NCBI RefSeq assembly: GCF_021917145.1 | Contig: NC_061076.1 | Span: 456,501 to 520,500, forward strand | Direction of reading: 5' to 3' | Length of the DNA stretch: 64,000 nt | DNA from: Hypomesus transpacificus | Lineage: Eukaryota; Chordata; Actinopteri; Osmeriformes; Osmeridae | Shown: one piece after another, positions 37,585 to 64,000 of the stretch | Layout of the letters: every line of letters begins with the position of its first letter | Position numbering within the stretch: position 1 is the stretch's first letter | Program-made: the position numbers and the translations under genes | Notes under the pieces: model-generated | Seen by the model: the letters and a program-made list of their open reading frames with translations, nothing else | Told to the model about the DNA's origin: nothing | The model's database searches: none

Positions 37585-39467
37585 AATTCCATATTTTTGT
37601 ATGATCAATGTGGTCCATTAAACTTGTCTAGACTGTCTATCGGTGAGATGTTAGCCTGCCTGCTTTCAGACGCGCTTCTTCTCCTAACTCCTGGTCCCTC
37701 CTGCTTGCCAGACCCAGGCACTCACTCTAAAGACTGTAACACCATCACTTTCACGCACGTTCCTACGGTTACATGCAACATTAAAACTGAGTCACAGAGG
37801 CGTTTGATATCAGAAATGAAAAGGAACGAACACTGGGCGAACGTGACAGCAAACGGATCGCAATCTGCTGGACACTCCTCCTAGTGCGGAAACGCTATGG
37901 TACACAGCGTTCAAATTCAAACCAGATCCAGTTTAACCGCAATTTAGTTTACAACGCATCTTACTCACCCGTGGCTTATTCTTCCAACTTCGTTAAGGCA
38001 AACTATTGCAACATGGCATCTGTTACTGTCAATCGATTTTTTTTCAAGCAATTGAAGAAGAGGGCGGAGGCCTTATTTGGATGCTAGTGAGTGCATTGGC
38101 GAATGCACCTTATGACATTTTGATGGACAAGACAACCAAAGCTGAGAGCTTCATGGTGGCGAGGCCCTGAATGCCTTTCTAACATTATTCATGAAGGCGA
38201 CTTTATGAGCCCGCCTCTTGGGCAGAACGGGAGAACAGCAGGGCGTTTTCCAAAGCAAAGAGCTACGATTGGCTCACTATGTAAAATAAATGTGTGTGGT
38301 TAGTGAATTCTCTTGCCAATCATACAAGAAGGACTCGTGAGCAACGTGAGCTGCTTTACATATTTTTTTCGAAGAAGAGAGGAAAGGGAAAACAAGTTAT
38401 GTATGCGTGTGTAGGGTCAGAAGAGAATAGTGTTAAAAAAAACATAAACAAAACATTGATATAGACAAATAGTCAGCAAAAAACATAATAATGCAACAAT
38501 AATGGTTGGTATTCATAAATTGAATTTATCCTACACCACTCAAGCATTTTTCCGACAGAAGCCTGTGAGAAACAGTCCAAAAAATCGCCTCAACAAATAT
38601 GGCCACCTAATCCACCGTTTTGTTAAACCAATCAGCGCCTTCAAAGGGAAACGTCATTTGACCGGGAAAACGGAAGTCAGCCGTGCTTTCCGCGGCGAAA
38701 TTTTGCTAAGTTAAAATCGAGTGGCGGGAGTTAATTTCAAGTTGGGGAATAACTTGAAGTTCTGAAAGTAAACGACGGTAGCTACAGCATTTGTATAATA
38801 ATTTAACTCACTGACAAGTGATTGCTAAATGATCAGCTAATCTATCTAGCCAGTTCTGACAAGTTTATTTAGCAAAGTCGTAACATTAAGCCAGCTTGCG
38901 TTTGCTTGATTGTTTTGGTTAAGGTGACTATAGCTAGCTACGAGCTGAATACTCAACATAGCTTGTTTTAACGTAGCTAGCAATAGCTAGCCTGAACGAT
39001 TGTAAGTAGGTCTTTTGGTTAAAGTTAGTTGACACTATTGTTCGCTCAGATTCAAATTAAACACAAAGCAGTAATTTTTTAGTCGGCTAGATGTGGACAT
39101 CTATGCTAACATGCACATCGGCGATAATTAGCTATAAGCAACATTGCCTATATGTAGCTAAATAACTACAATGTTGTCTTTAAGGTGATCAAGAAGTCTA
39201 ACCCACTTTCATAATCAGTCCTGAACTGATGAGTGAGGGGTATTATCTCATGAGAAATTTAGGCTTGAATCGGAGGTACGTAATAGCCGTCATAGGTCCC
39301 AATATTTTCTAGTCAACAGACAGCAAGATGGCAGAAAGGAAGAAACAGACGCTTCAAAATCTTTGGTTTGACATTAACAAAGTTTCCCGTTGTATTGCTA
39401 TGTTTTACACGAAAATCCTTCCATCCAATTTCCCCCTGAAATGCATTTCTGGTTTGTCTGCAGACAC

Positions 39468-48947
<9,480 letters not shown>

Positions 48948-49058
48948 AACATGAAGGACTGCTCTGTTCCACACTCACACTGCTAGACTGGCTCCATGAG
49001 GCAGTGCTGCACATGAATGAACACGTCTCACATTAGTGTTTTGGAAACATGAATGAAT

Positions 49059-49064
49059 AATAAA
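49059..49064 (+). promoter_or_regulatory. pold1: Probable pold1 polyadenylation signal
   Basis: AATAAA 112 bases past the pold1 stop codon. A second AATAAA lies at about 50620, beyond the 40-bp array. Confidence 0.5.
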
Positions 49065-49360
49065 TGGTAACTTTTTGTACAAAACTTGAAATAAGAATGA
49101 AGTAAATCAGGGTCTGATGTTTTTTTAAAGGACATCGACTCTCCTTCATATACTAGAGGCTGAACTGGATGAATGCACCTTTTGACAGTTACAAAGCTCA
49201 GCCATCTGTACAGGACTTCTTCAGGCTGTAAAGCTGCGCTCAACACAGGAACATGTTCGTACCTCAGAAGCAAGATGTTAACCGTGTTTCAGTAATCCTG
49301 GTTGCAGAAACAGGTTGCTGGCTTAGTAGGAGGCACTGAGTGGTGAAAAGGTTGAAGTGC

Positions 49361-50590
49361 TAACCCCAGCAGGTATACCTGCTGCATGCTAGTCCTGTCT
49401 TAACCCCAGCAGGTATACCTGCTGCATGCTAGTCCTGTCTTAACCCCAGCAGGTACACCTGCTGCATGCTAGTCCTGTCTTAACCCCAGCAGGTATACCT
49501 GCTGCATGCTAGTCCTGTCTTAACCCCAGCAGGTACACCTGCTGCATGCTAGTCCTGTCTTAACCCCAGCAGGTACACCTGCTGCATGCTAGTCCTGTCT
49601 TAACCCCAGCAGGTACACCTGCTGAATGCTAGTCCTGTCTTAACCCCAGCAGGTACACCTGCTGCATGCTAGTCCTGTCTTAACCCCAGCAGGTACACCT
49701 GCTGAATGCTAGTCCTGTCTTAACCCCAGCAGGTACACCTGCTGCATGCTAGTCCTGTCTTAACCCCAGCAGGTACACCTGCTGCATGCTAGTCCTGTCT
49801 TAACCCCAGCAGGTACCCCTGCTGCATGCTAGTCCTGTCTTAACCCCAGCAGGTATACCTGCTGCATGCTAGTCCTGTCTTAACCCCAGCAGGTACACCT
49901 GCTGCATGCTAGTCCTGTCTTAACCCCAGCAGGTACACCTGCTGCATGCTAGTCCTGTCTTAACCCCAGCAGGTACACCTGCTGCATGCTAGTCCTGTCT
50001 TAACCCCAGCAGGTATACCTGCTGCATGCTAGTCCTGTCTTAACCCCAGCAGGTACACCTGCTGCATGCTAGTCCTGTCTTAACCCCAGCAGGTACACCT
50101 GCTGCATGCTAGTCCTGTCTTAACCCCAGCAGGTACCCCTGCTGCATGCTAGTCCTGTCTTAACCCCAGCAGGTACCCCTGCTGCATGCTAGTCCTGTCT
50201 TAACCCCAGCAGGTACCCCTGCTGCATGCTAGTCCTGTCTTAACCCCAGCAGGTACACCTGCTGAATGCTAGTCCTGTCTTAACCCCAGCAGGTACACCT
50301 GCTGCATGCTAGTCCTGTCTTAACCCCAGCAGGTACCCCTGCTGCATGCTAGTCCTGTCTTAACCCCAGCAGGTACCCCTGCTGCATGCTAGTCCTGTCT
50401 TAACCCCAGCAGGTACACCTGCTGAATGCTAGTCCTGTCTTAACCCCAGCAGGTACACCTGCTGCATGCTAGTCCTGTCCCAACCCCAGCAGGTACACCT
50501 GCTGCATGCTAGTCCTGTCCCAACCCCAGCAGGTATACCTGCTGCATGCTAGTCCTGTCTTAACCCCAGCAGGTACACCTGCTGAATGCT
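49361..50590. repeat. 40-bp minisatellite with an internal palindrome, about 31 copies
   Basis: Units of exactly 40 bp start taaccccagcaggta and end tagtcctgtct. The first is at 49361 and the last begins at 50561. The core cagcaggtatacctgctg is a perfect 18-bp palindrome in the TATA variant and has one mismatch in the TACA or TACC variants. It lies between the converging pold1 and Ras genes, just past the pold1 mRNA end. Confidence 0.96.
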
Positions 50591-51239
50591 CTCTCAGCCT
50601 GTTGTAGGATACAGCAAATAAATTAACAGATTGAATCTGATGTTGCTGGTCTCACAGTGATCTTTACTCAAATGTTTCCAAATCCCCGAGGCAGGTTGAG
50701 GATCCCATGACACTAACATGATGCTCACAGCCTTACAACTGACTGGCCATTAACGACTGGAGGCAGGTGGATCAAATGTCCTGTATAAAGATTCACAGTA
50801 ACAGCTGACAATAGTTAGGGATGATAAATGGTGACACACTTGTATAAGCAGAGATTGTTGCCAAAACCTGATTACCTGGTATTTGCAAGTAAACTAACAA
50901 TGCATACATGTTAATGGAACCATTGTGTTCTTTAAATGCTATACTGTGTTAGTCTAAGTTGTACCATGTATTTTCTTGGTACACCTTAATATATGAATAT
51001 TCCTGGTACTGTAATACTGTTGCCTTAAGAAAGAAAACAATACACTACAACTTTTTTTCCTTGTACAACTGTCGAAAACTACATGGAACAAATAATGACA
51101 TGGACAGACAACCGATGATTAACATTGGTAAGTAATGTGACCAATAAGCTTTCAGAACAGGAATCTGACGGGGCGTATGTACGGCCTTCCTGTCAGACAA
51201 GGGCTTGGATCTCTGATGAGATTACAGGAAGTGTAGAGG

Positions 51240-51911
51240 GACGGGACCGGCTTGGTCTGTGTTATAGTATAGAGGGAGGGGACAGGCTTGGTCTGTGTAA
51301 TAGTATAGGGGGAGGGGACAGGCGTGGTCTGTGTTATAGTATAGGGGAGGGACAGGCGTGGTCTGTGTTATAGTATAGGGCAGAGGAAGGGGACAGGCTT
51401 GGTCTGTGTTATAGTATAGGGCAGAGGGAGGGGACAGGCTAGGTCTGTGTTATAGTATAGGGGGAGGAGACAGGCGTGGTCTGTGTTATAGTATAGGGGA
51501 GGGACAGGCTTGGTCTGTGTTATAGTATAGGGCAGAGGGAGGGGACAGGCTTGGTCTGTGTTATAGTATAGGGCAGAGGGAGGGGACAGGCTTGGTCTGT
51601 GTTATAGTATAGGGCAGAGGGAGGGGACAGGCGTGGTCTGTGTTATAGTATAGGGCAGAGGGAGGGGACAGGCTTGGTCTGTGTTATAGTATAGGGGAGG
51701 GACAGGCGTGGTCTGTGTTATAGTATAGGGGGAGGGGACAGGCGTGGTCTGTGTTATAGTATAGGGGGAGGGGACAGGCTTGGTCTGTGTTATAGTATAG
51801 GGCAGGGGGAGGGGACAGGCTTGGTCTGTGTTATAGTATAGGGCAGAGGGAGGGACAGGCTTGGTCTGTGTTATAGTATAGGGCAGAGGGATGGGACAGG
51901 CTAGGTCTGTG

Positions 51912-51925
<14 letters not shown>
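51240..51925. repeat. Minisatellite of about 34-43 bp units (about 18 copies) overlapping the Ras gene 3' end
   Basis: Units share ggtctgtgttatagtatagg followed by a variable purine block (ggagg or cagagggagg) and ggacaggc. The last plus-strand copy (51904-51922) is read on the minus strand as the final codons of the Ras gene, including the TAA stop at 51914-51912. Confidence 0.92.
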
Positions 51926-54355
<2,430 letters not shown>

Positions 54356-54360
54356 ACCAA

Positions 54361-54503
54361 TAGGTGTATTCGACTTCATGCAGCACTGGCGCCGCCTGCA
54401 GCCCGGCTGACTTGAAGCAGCCCAATGGCCTTCTCAGATTCAAGGCAGCCGGCTGCAGCTGGCGGTCGGCGCCGCCGGTGCTGCATGAATTCGAACACCC
54501 CTA
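54361..54503. mobile_element. Palindromic MITE (copy 1)
   Basis: Terminal inverted repeats taggtgtattcgacttcatg on the left and catgaattcgaacaccccta on the right extend inward through GC-rich gcagc/ggcgccgcc complements. Almost the whole 143-bp element can fold on itself. A related copy lies at 57949-58089 and a partial one near 29914-29985. Confidence 0.75.
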
Positions 54504-54781
54504 ATGATTCACAGAGGAAGCAGGAAATACAGCGTTTTAGAACGTCTGCGTTCCGCCCAAAATATGCAGACCTGTCTTGGACGGGAGGAGAGCGCTTACT
54601 AATGCATTTTGTCGATATTTCATTTCGTTAAAGGCTAGTAACATCGCTATATCTAGTCCTAATGACACGTTACCTATCTTTTTAAATATTATGGTAACCA
54701 TAAAAAATCTAATGATATTCCCTACTGTATTTCCTGTTTTTATCTGTCTTGTCATAATGTAAAATCATTACCTATTTAATT

Positions 54782-56108
54782 ACATGGCTCTCAAGTATAA
54801 ATACATTCAGAAAAAAAAGATGGCAGTAAATATATAAATATAGCATTATATGATGACATAGCTGAATCCATTTACCGACATCAATCAATAAATACATTTA
54901 TTTATTTAAAAATTACGTTTTTGTAAAGACAACATTTATTTATTTCATGGGACTTTTGTTTCCTAATGCCACATTTATCTATTTTTTAAGACTTTTACAC
55001 ACGACACATTTATTTCCACATTTATTTCCACACCACATTTATTTCTGTGCTGTATTTATTTCCGATCTCACATGCAAACTAGAGGGGCGTGGTTATCTTC
55101 AGACCAACACAGAGCAATTATCTGCCCAATATCTTGACAAGCCATGCTGATCAATTTGATCTATAAGGCCAGCATGCGATCTCTGACACGACTAATGTCT
55201 TCCATCATCTACCGAGTCTAGGTGTTCCTATCTGCCTTCAATCTTGTGCGCAGCTGCGTTGGTCTGAAGATAACACGCCCCTCTCGTTTGCATGTGAGAT
55301 CGGAAATAAATACAGCACAGAAATAAATGTGGTGTGGAAATAAATGTGGTGTGGAAATATATGTGTAAATACCTGCCTGGCACCCCAGTGGTGGAATCAA
55401 CTCCCCACCTCCATCAGAGACACGGACTGTCTCTCCACCTTCAAGAGAAGGCTCAAGACGCACTTGTTCCGGGAGTACAATGGTACTTAGGAATGGTTTG
55501 CTGAATCCAACGCTAGTTTCCTCAAGGTTCACAATGACTCTTGCTTAGACTGTTGCTCTTGTTGGTTAGTGGTAGCTGATTTAAACTGTTGTATTCTTCT
55601 TTTTTAGTTAATCCTATTTTTATTGCTTTCCTACAGGTACACCTGCACTTAGAGATCAATGTTGTGTAATTTTAACTTGTTTAACTACATGCTCTTATGG
55701 TCTCTTCCCTTTAGCACTATTTTTTGGTTGTTCACAATATGTACTTCTTGTCTTTGACTACCCGCAATGCTGTGGGGCTATCTTGTTGTTATTATCAGTG
55801 ACCTATGCACTTTGTGAAGCTCTCTCTTGGAAGTCGCTTTGGACAAAAGCGTCTGCTAAATGAATAAATGTAAATGTAAATAAATGTGATGTGTAAAAGT
55901 CTCAAAAAATAAATAAATGTGGCATTAGGAGATAGAAGTCCCATTAAATAAATAAATGTTGTCTTTACAAAAGAGTCATTTTTAAATAAATAAATTTATT
56001 TATTTAATGATGTCGGTAAATGGATTCAGCTATAAAATTATATAATGCTTATATTTATATATTTATTGCCATTTTTATTTTATTTCAGAATTTATTTAAT
56101 AGCCATGT
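54782..56108. mobile_element. Fold-back element with long inverted arms, interrupted by an L2-like LINE tail
   Basis: The left arm (about 54782-55111) and right arm (about 55257-56108) are inverted copies. Matching stretches include acatggct...agccatgt, gctgaatccatttaccgaca, taaagacaacatttatttat, cctaatgccacattta and ttggtctgaagataac. The central spacer is about 145 bp. The right arm is split by about 510 bp of LINE sequence (55370-55880). Confidence 0.8.
55370..55880 (+). mobile_element. 5'-truncated L2-like LINE 3' end
   Basis: The plus strand from 55389 encodes WWNQLPTSIRD, then LSTFKRRLKTHLFREY and a stop at 55490. This is typical of the C-terminus of fish L2/CR1-like reverse transcriptase ORFs. 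The 3' tail contains tcgctttggacaaaagcgtc tgctaaatg-type sequence and simple aaatgtaaatgt repeats. It is inserted within the fold-back element's right arm. Confidence 0.75.
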
Positions 56109-57099
56109 TTGTTTATGTATTTATCTATTAACCTATTTATTTATTTAATTTTGACTAACTCTGCGTTCCATAGGCTACCTGTCAACCTTTGGCTACTAAA
56201 ATCCTGGAGCCGGGGGTGTTTCCGATTGGCTGGAGGGTGGCGTTAAACTCTGTATAACTCTCAATTAGCCATGGAGCTTACCTCCATATGCCTGCACCTC
56301 GTGTATTAACAGCGGGACAAACTATACCTTTTCTCAGCGTGAGAAAAAGTTGTTGCGTGAGAAATGGTTGAAATACGTGAGTATTTCATTTTAAAATATA
56401 ATAAGTAAAAAAGTATTTCAAAATACTTGAGAGCCCTGATAATGAATAACAATCGGTGGGCACTTCCATTACTCGTTATTTGAATTAACCACTAGGTTGT
56501 CCTTAGATTGACCTCACTAAACATAGATATTCAAAAGTATCAATAGAAATAATGAGCTTGGACTGATGGTGCCATAAACTTTCGAGCCTCGTTCACACAA
56601 TAGCACAAGTAGTTGGCCACTTCATCTGTATTGATAAGGGCCATAGAATCTGATTGTAAACCAGAGATGGCATGTTTTAACCACTAGATGGAACTGCAAT
56701 AAAGCGAAACTTTGAGAAAATAAAGGAATTGTCTGATGGTACAGACGTGATACTAAGTGACCTGTCTAAGGATCTGAATTCTGAAGAGCCTAAAGAGTTT
56801 TCAGTATTAGCTCCACACAGCAGAAGGCCAGGTCTGCTCAGGTCTACCCACCTTAACCCAATACAGCTGACCCAGGAGAACACGGTTCTGTGAGGTGTGC
56901 AGGATAGTTACTGACCGTGTTCTGTCAGTAGTCACTGTGTCATGGTCTGTAAAATAGGGCAGTGGCATGAAACCAGCGGATTCTAATAGGTTAGACAAGC
57001 TGGCCAGACAGGCAGGCTCTGGCCTGGGGGTCAGCCTGGACTCGGTGAAGGTAGTAGAGGAAAGATGTATGTTGTGCAGACTCGCCATCATGGACAATG

Positions 57100-57245
57100 T
57101 TTCTCCCCTCTCTAACCCTCCCTAACCCTCCCTTACTCTAGCCGTCCCTAACTCTAACCCTCCCTAACCCTAACCCTCCCTAACTCTAACCCTCCCTACC
57201 TCTAACCCTCCCTAACTCTAACCCTCCCTAACCCTCCCTACCCAG
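57100..57245. repeat. Telomere-like ccctaaccct / ccctccctaa array
   Basis: A degenerate run of ccctaaccctccctaactct blocks, complementary in type to the TTAGGG-like array in pold1 intron 15. Confidence 0.8.
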
Positions 57246-57387
57246 TGAGGCCGTGGTCAGGCACAGGAGCATCTTGAAACACAAACCTCCCTGGGCCACA
57301 GTAGACCTCCCTGGGCTATATAAATATTTAATGACAATAATTGTGAAAAATATTGAAACCGTAAAAACCTTTTTTGGGAAATATGGA

Positions 57388-58351
57388 CAGTGTTGGGGTA
57401 GTTACTCAGAAAAAGTAACTAGTTACAAGTTACTAGTTACTTCTGAAAATTGTAACTAGATTACTTTACTAGTTACTGCATTTGAAAAGTAACTTCACTA
57501 CTAATTACTTTTAAATTTTTTAAGCAAATGTCCAAATTTACCACAAAGATACATGGACAAACATCATGGCCCTTTCATCACTTTATTTTAAAATGTTCAA
57601 TAAAGGGCATCTCTTAGCCTTTCCACATAGTGTATTGTAATTGTAAACGTGTAAAACAAAATGGCATATAAAACAGCCATTCACTTTAACGAATATTAAG
57701 CCTGTCCACACAATCTGACCAAAAAAATATGCCTCACTTTAAAATCTCATTGAGTTGACAGCAGTTGAAAGACACCTCTCGCCTGGACAGAGTGCATTTT
57801 ACTATAATATTTTTGTCCTTTCAAGCAACAAAGTTAAAATAGTGAGAATATCGCCACTGGCTGAACCCTCCTGTCTCCGTCTCATCCATTTTCCTGCTTC
57901 CCTCCTTCTACGCCAACCTAGCATCATGTGATACTGGATTGTCAAATCAGGTGAGTTTGACTTCATGCAGCGCCGGCGTCGTCTGCAGCCGCCTGCAGCC
58001 CGGCTGACTGAAGCAGCCAATGGCATTCTCAGCTTCAAGGCAGGCGCCTGCGGCGCTGCATGAAGTCAGCCCATGTCGAACGCGCCTAATGTCTACGTCA
58101 CTCAAATCACTCAAATCGGCAACGGTGCCCAGACAAGCAAGCACACAGGCAAGCATGCAAGCGCCACTAAAAGAGAACTTTTCGGACCGGCAAAAATGGC
58201 TTGGGTAACACAAGAAAGCACGTTCCTGACGTCTAGTAAAGTAGTGTAGTTACCAATATTTTGAGTGTAATGCGTTACTTTACTTTGTTACCTATAATAG
58301 TAATATCGTTACTGTAATCCGTTACTTTGTAACTCGTTACCCCCAACACTG
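57388..58351. mobile_element. hAT-family element with 8-bp target duplication and a nested MITE
   Basis: The left end cagtgttggggtagttact and right end taacccccaacactg are inverted complements. Subterminal regions are rich in agttacta/tagtaact motifs. The flanks carry a perfect 8-bp duplication, aatatgga (57380-57387 and 58352-58359). A palindromic MITE lies inside at 57949-58089. No transposase coding is apparent. Confidence 0.92.
57949..58089. mobile_element. Palindromic MITE (copy 2), nested in the hAT element
   Basis: Left aggtgagtttgacttcatgc and right gcatgaagtcagcccatg... cgcgccta are inverted and related to copy 1 at 54361-54503 (same cttcatgcagc core and central gcagccaatggc). Confidence 0.7.
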
Positions 58352-58359
58352 AATATGGA

Positions 58360-61300
58360 AATGTCATGTTGTTGGTCTTGATTTCTAGGTCAACATCACC
58401 ACCCTAACCCTAACCCTGAGTAATAGTGCAGAAAACACAAGCACACACACACACTAAGAAGTCCATAATATAATCATGCAGACTAGGGTCTCCCACCAGA
58501 AGCGCCTCCTCCTCCTATGACCTCTCTCTGTGTTTACTCCTCCTGCATTTGTGACGTTTCACTCTCTCCCACTGAGTGCATCTGCTCTCCTCTCTAATCT
58601 TTGCCTAAAATCACTGTTAATCCTGCATCCATCTGTCATGGCGGAGAGAGGATGGTAGTAGTTGAATTCCATATATGAAAGTGTAATACATAAAAAATCT
58701 ATTGATTATTCTTTCTGACATTGGTTTGTGATGGCTACTGTATTGTGAATATCATAACACAATTCTGCAGTCAGGCTCCTTTCATAAGGATACATCAAAG
58801 TCAGAGTCATGAAGATTAGGCCCTAACAACTAACTGATATATATATATATATATATTGATAATAGTACTGATAAAAAATGTATGTGCACATTTTCCATAA
58901 TTTTATTTTACACAAGGATGTAACAGGATGTAGAAGGATGTACGTTACACATACATATGTTATACATGTAATTAAAAACTGTGTATATATATATATATCG
59001 TTTTTATTATATTTTGGTTCACCCTTAGGTGATTGAATAATTCATCAAGTCAGAAGAGCAGGAAAATGTAACACAGGATTGTGGTAAACTAAGACAAAAA
59101 TTGGAATAACAACACCAAAACCACATGAGTAAACTATATCCTGGTTTTGAGTGGTTGCTCAAAAAAGCCTTAGCCTATATGAAAATGTTCTCTTAGTTTT
59201 CATGTCAGAAATACCTTCGTCTGGTTTAATATATATTTATCAGCAAAACTTTATATGGAAGATAAGTTGATGTTTCTGTTTACACATCTCACAAACTGGG
59301 ATACAATGGAACATGTTTCAGTGCACTAAAGGTTATTGTACATATTCATTCAATATCAGGACATTCACTTTTTTTTCATGAAATTGTACAGCAATCAGTC
59401 AAAATTATTTTTCACATAGACACATATAGATGGCTATTCCCCTGATCAACGGGCCCATATTGGAAACCTACTTTTTGTGATAGTGGTATGTGTCTTATGA
59501 GTGTGTGTGTGTGTTTGAGAGAGAGAGAGGATGTAGAGAAGACTGCATGTGCTCCCAGACTAATCGTTGCACCGTGCTCATTGCTTAGCATTTCTGCACC
59601 TGCACCCAACTAGCACACATACTATCAAACACACACATATTTACACGCATAATCACACACACAACCACACACATAATCACACACATGCTCACAATCTCTA
59701 ACCTCTGACCAACCAACTCATACATCACTGACAATCAGGGATTAAATGCATTGACTGCAGAGGGGGAAGAGAGAGACAAATAGAAATAGACAGAGATAGA
59801 GCAAAGCATAAACACACAACTGCTTTGCTGCTGCATGCTGAAACCTGCACAGCTATCAAACACTACCCAATCCATCTAAACAATTTTAATACAGATCCAG
59901 ATAAGCAGTATATTGACACACACACATACAAGTGCACATACAACCTATTACACACATAGCCAGGGCAAAATTAGTATTTATAGTGCATAAGACAATGTTG
60001 TTTCAGTAATTTTGGTAAGATTCCTGAGCTAATGGAAGGGCAGGTACAGATATAAAGGACATATTCCTTAAGCTAACAAGATCTCCTTTCATGGCAGTAT
60101 TGTCTTAACAGAATGCAGTTTGTAGGGGCAAATAAAAAAGATTTTATTGACTATGCACACTTTATCTTTGGCGAAATTTGCAGGATTGTTGTGTGAAACA
60201 TCAGAACCAATACAATGCTTTAACTGACTAAAATTGAATAAAAGTTGAGGGTTTTAGAAACCAATTTTTATTAAAGTAAAGTGTGATTGTCTTTGCACAA
60301 TCACATACTGTAGCCAACGTCTTATGGAGACTTACACACCAAAAATATGTATGAGTGCAATGCCATTTAACTCCGATTACAACCAGAGTTTCATTTCAGA
60401 CTGTAGCACTTACAAACAACGATGTACACGCACACACACACAGTATGTATTCAGTACAGTGCCTTCGTAAAGTATTTATACCCCTTCACTTGTTCCACAT
60501 AATATTGTGTATATACATTATTGTTTTTAAATAAGTTATAAAATAAGAAATACGAAACAAATTTTGAATTAAGACCCTTTATTCAGTTTGCAGAAGAGCC
60601 TTTGGCAGCATTTACAGCTTCAGTCCTACTGAATTAACTGCCTCTACCAGATTCTGGGTAATTCCTTTCAACCAGGCAAATCATTATTAATGTAGAAATT
60701 GTTATCGGTGATTAACAGTATCAGATATTTGTCAGACAACGTTCTTGGCATTCAGGCCAATAAGTCCAACTGTTGTCTAATCAGACAAGATCATCTCCTC
60801 AGAGTCATGTCAGTGCCATTTGGCAAAATACTGACTTGATGTACTTTATTAAACTGTACATCTGGCTTGTCCACCTTCGTAGATGAGCTCTGAATCTGTG
60901 TTCGATTAATCACTGGTTACAGCCTAACCCTAACCACTGGTTACAGCCTAACCCTAACCACTGGTTACAGCCTAACCCTAACCACTGGTTACAGCCTAAC
61001 TCTAACCACTGGATCCTTCTAGAGATTAGAGGGTTGCCTCGATGATCAAAGGAAACAGGATGCAGCTCATTTGGAATGTCAGAGCAAGACTGAATACTTA
61101 ACATTGTTAATCAACTGAAAACTGTTTTTGTTGTCCTTTTAAAGTCTATGACACAACAAAATGATGAACAAGTAGGAGTCTGGATAATTTAAAGGTACTG
61201 TACATATACACAAACAACACATCTCCAACAGACATTTACATAAAATATTCCTGACCAATCATAAAGGGTTCAGAAACAGAAGGAACCCCTGGTAGATTGA

Positions 61301-61441
61301 GGTCAGATTCTGGTACAGTACACAATAAATAGATTTAACCATTCCATTTACTCAAATACACACACATTCACTTAATTCATCCCCTCGATTCTGAATGTCT
61401 TCCCAATCAAATGTGACTTTTCTTTCTTCCTGTTTATCGCT
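58360..61441. other. 3' flank and UTR of the vesicular glutamate transporter gene
   Basis: No independent gene seen. It includes AT microsatellites (58838-58857, 58985-58998), a 24-bp array at 60910-61010 (core cactggttacagcctaac, four copies) and a possible decayed Tc1-like element from about 60457. The left end of that element, acagtgccttcgtaaagtat, resembles fish Tc1-type termini, but no right end was found. Confidence 0.45.
60910..61012. repeat. 24-bp tandem repeat, about four copies
   Basis: The unit cactggttacagcctaaccc plus taac repeats about four times. Confidence 0.88.

Positions 61442-64000
<2,559 letters not shown>

Larger units (their letters stand above)
35603..39467. other. Divergent region between gys1 and pold1
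   Basis: Contains a degenerate 22-27 bp array just upstream of the gys1 ATG (about 35620-35775), a 19/23-bp array (36008-36292), a large inverted repeat (36264-36690), a TG/TA microsatellite (36692-36742) and a CA run (37539-37582). The stretch 37640-39460 has higher complexity, and both promoters should be there. A pold1 3' splice site ends at 39463, so a pold1 5' non-coding exon lies upstream. Confidence 0.6.

Noticed and set aside
49361-50590. Possible CRISPR array because of regular 40-bp spacing with a palindromic core
   Set aside because: There are no unique spacers; the whole 40-bp unit repeats, and the setting is a vertebrate genome.
60457-60900. Full Tc1/mariner element
   Set aside because: Only the left end resembles a fish Tc1-type terminus. 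No matching right end or transposase was found, so it is mentioned only as a possibility.

Overview
The window is vertebrate nuclear DNA, almost certainly from a ray-finned (teleost) fish. Genes are split into short exons with GT-AG introns. The proteins are vertebrate orthologues, and the repeats are of fish type: hAT, Harbinger and L2-like elements, a tRNA-like SINE and abundant CA/GA satellites. The species cannot be fixed from the sequence alone. For six genes I joined exons by hand; in each case the summed exon length is a multiple of three and the protein has the length expected of its family.

Layout, left to right. (1) 2459-3732 (+): a Kir2-type inward-rectifier K+ channel in one coding exon, broken by a one-base frameshift. 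(2) 3733-9060: repeat-rich intergenic DNA with a hAT element and a 27-bp minisatellite. (3) 9355-15947 (-): tufm, mitochondrial EF-Tu, 10 coding exons. It is head-to-head with (4) 16935-20895 (+): hspbp1, 7 coding exons. (5) 21432-23369 (-): tmem86b, 3 exons, tail-to-tail with hspbp1. (6) 24969-27245 (+): aspdh, 7 exons. (7) 28334-35602 (-): gys1, muscle-type glycogen synthase, 15 coding exons, tail-to-tail with aspdh. (8) 39468-48947 (+): pold1, DNA polymerase delta catalytic subunit, 26 coding exons. (9) 51912-53560 (-): a Ras GTPase with a CTIL C-terminus. (10) 53900-61441: repeat-rich DNA with a fold-back element, MITEs and another hAT. (11) 61442-63186 (-): the last four exons of a vesicular glutamate transporter (slc17a7/slc17a6 type), running off the right edge.

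From established knowledge, KCNJ14, GYS1, SLC17A7, POLD1, ASPDH, HSPBP1 and TMEM86B all lie on human 19q13.3-q13.4, so this is a conserved linkage block. The genes do not form a functional pathway. Two pairs share divergent upstream regions (tufm/hspbp1 and gys1/pold1) and several pairs converge tail to tail.

The most unusual property is the placement of minisatellites. Roughly 18 separate arrays with unrelated units of 18 to 48 bp start within about 50 bp of a splice junction. Several contain the junction itself, so splice donors or acceptors have been multiplied (pold1 exon 6, Ras exon 2, tufm exon 6, gys1 exon 11, pold1 exon 8). In pold1 and Ras the extra copies are open in the coding frame and would add 15 or 16 residues per copy. 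In the Ras gene another array contains the stop codon and the last CAAX codons. This is the strongest candidate for something undescribed.
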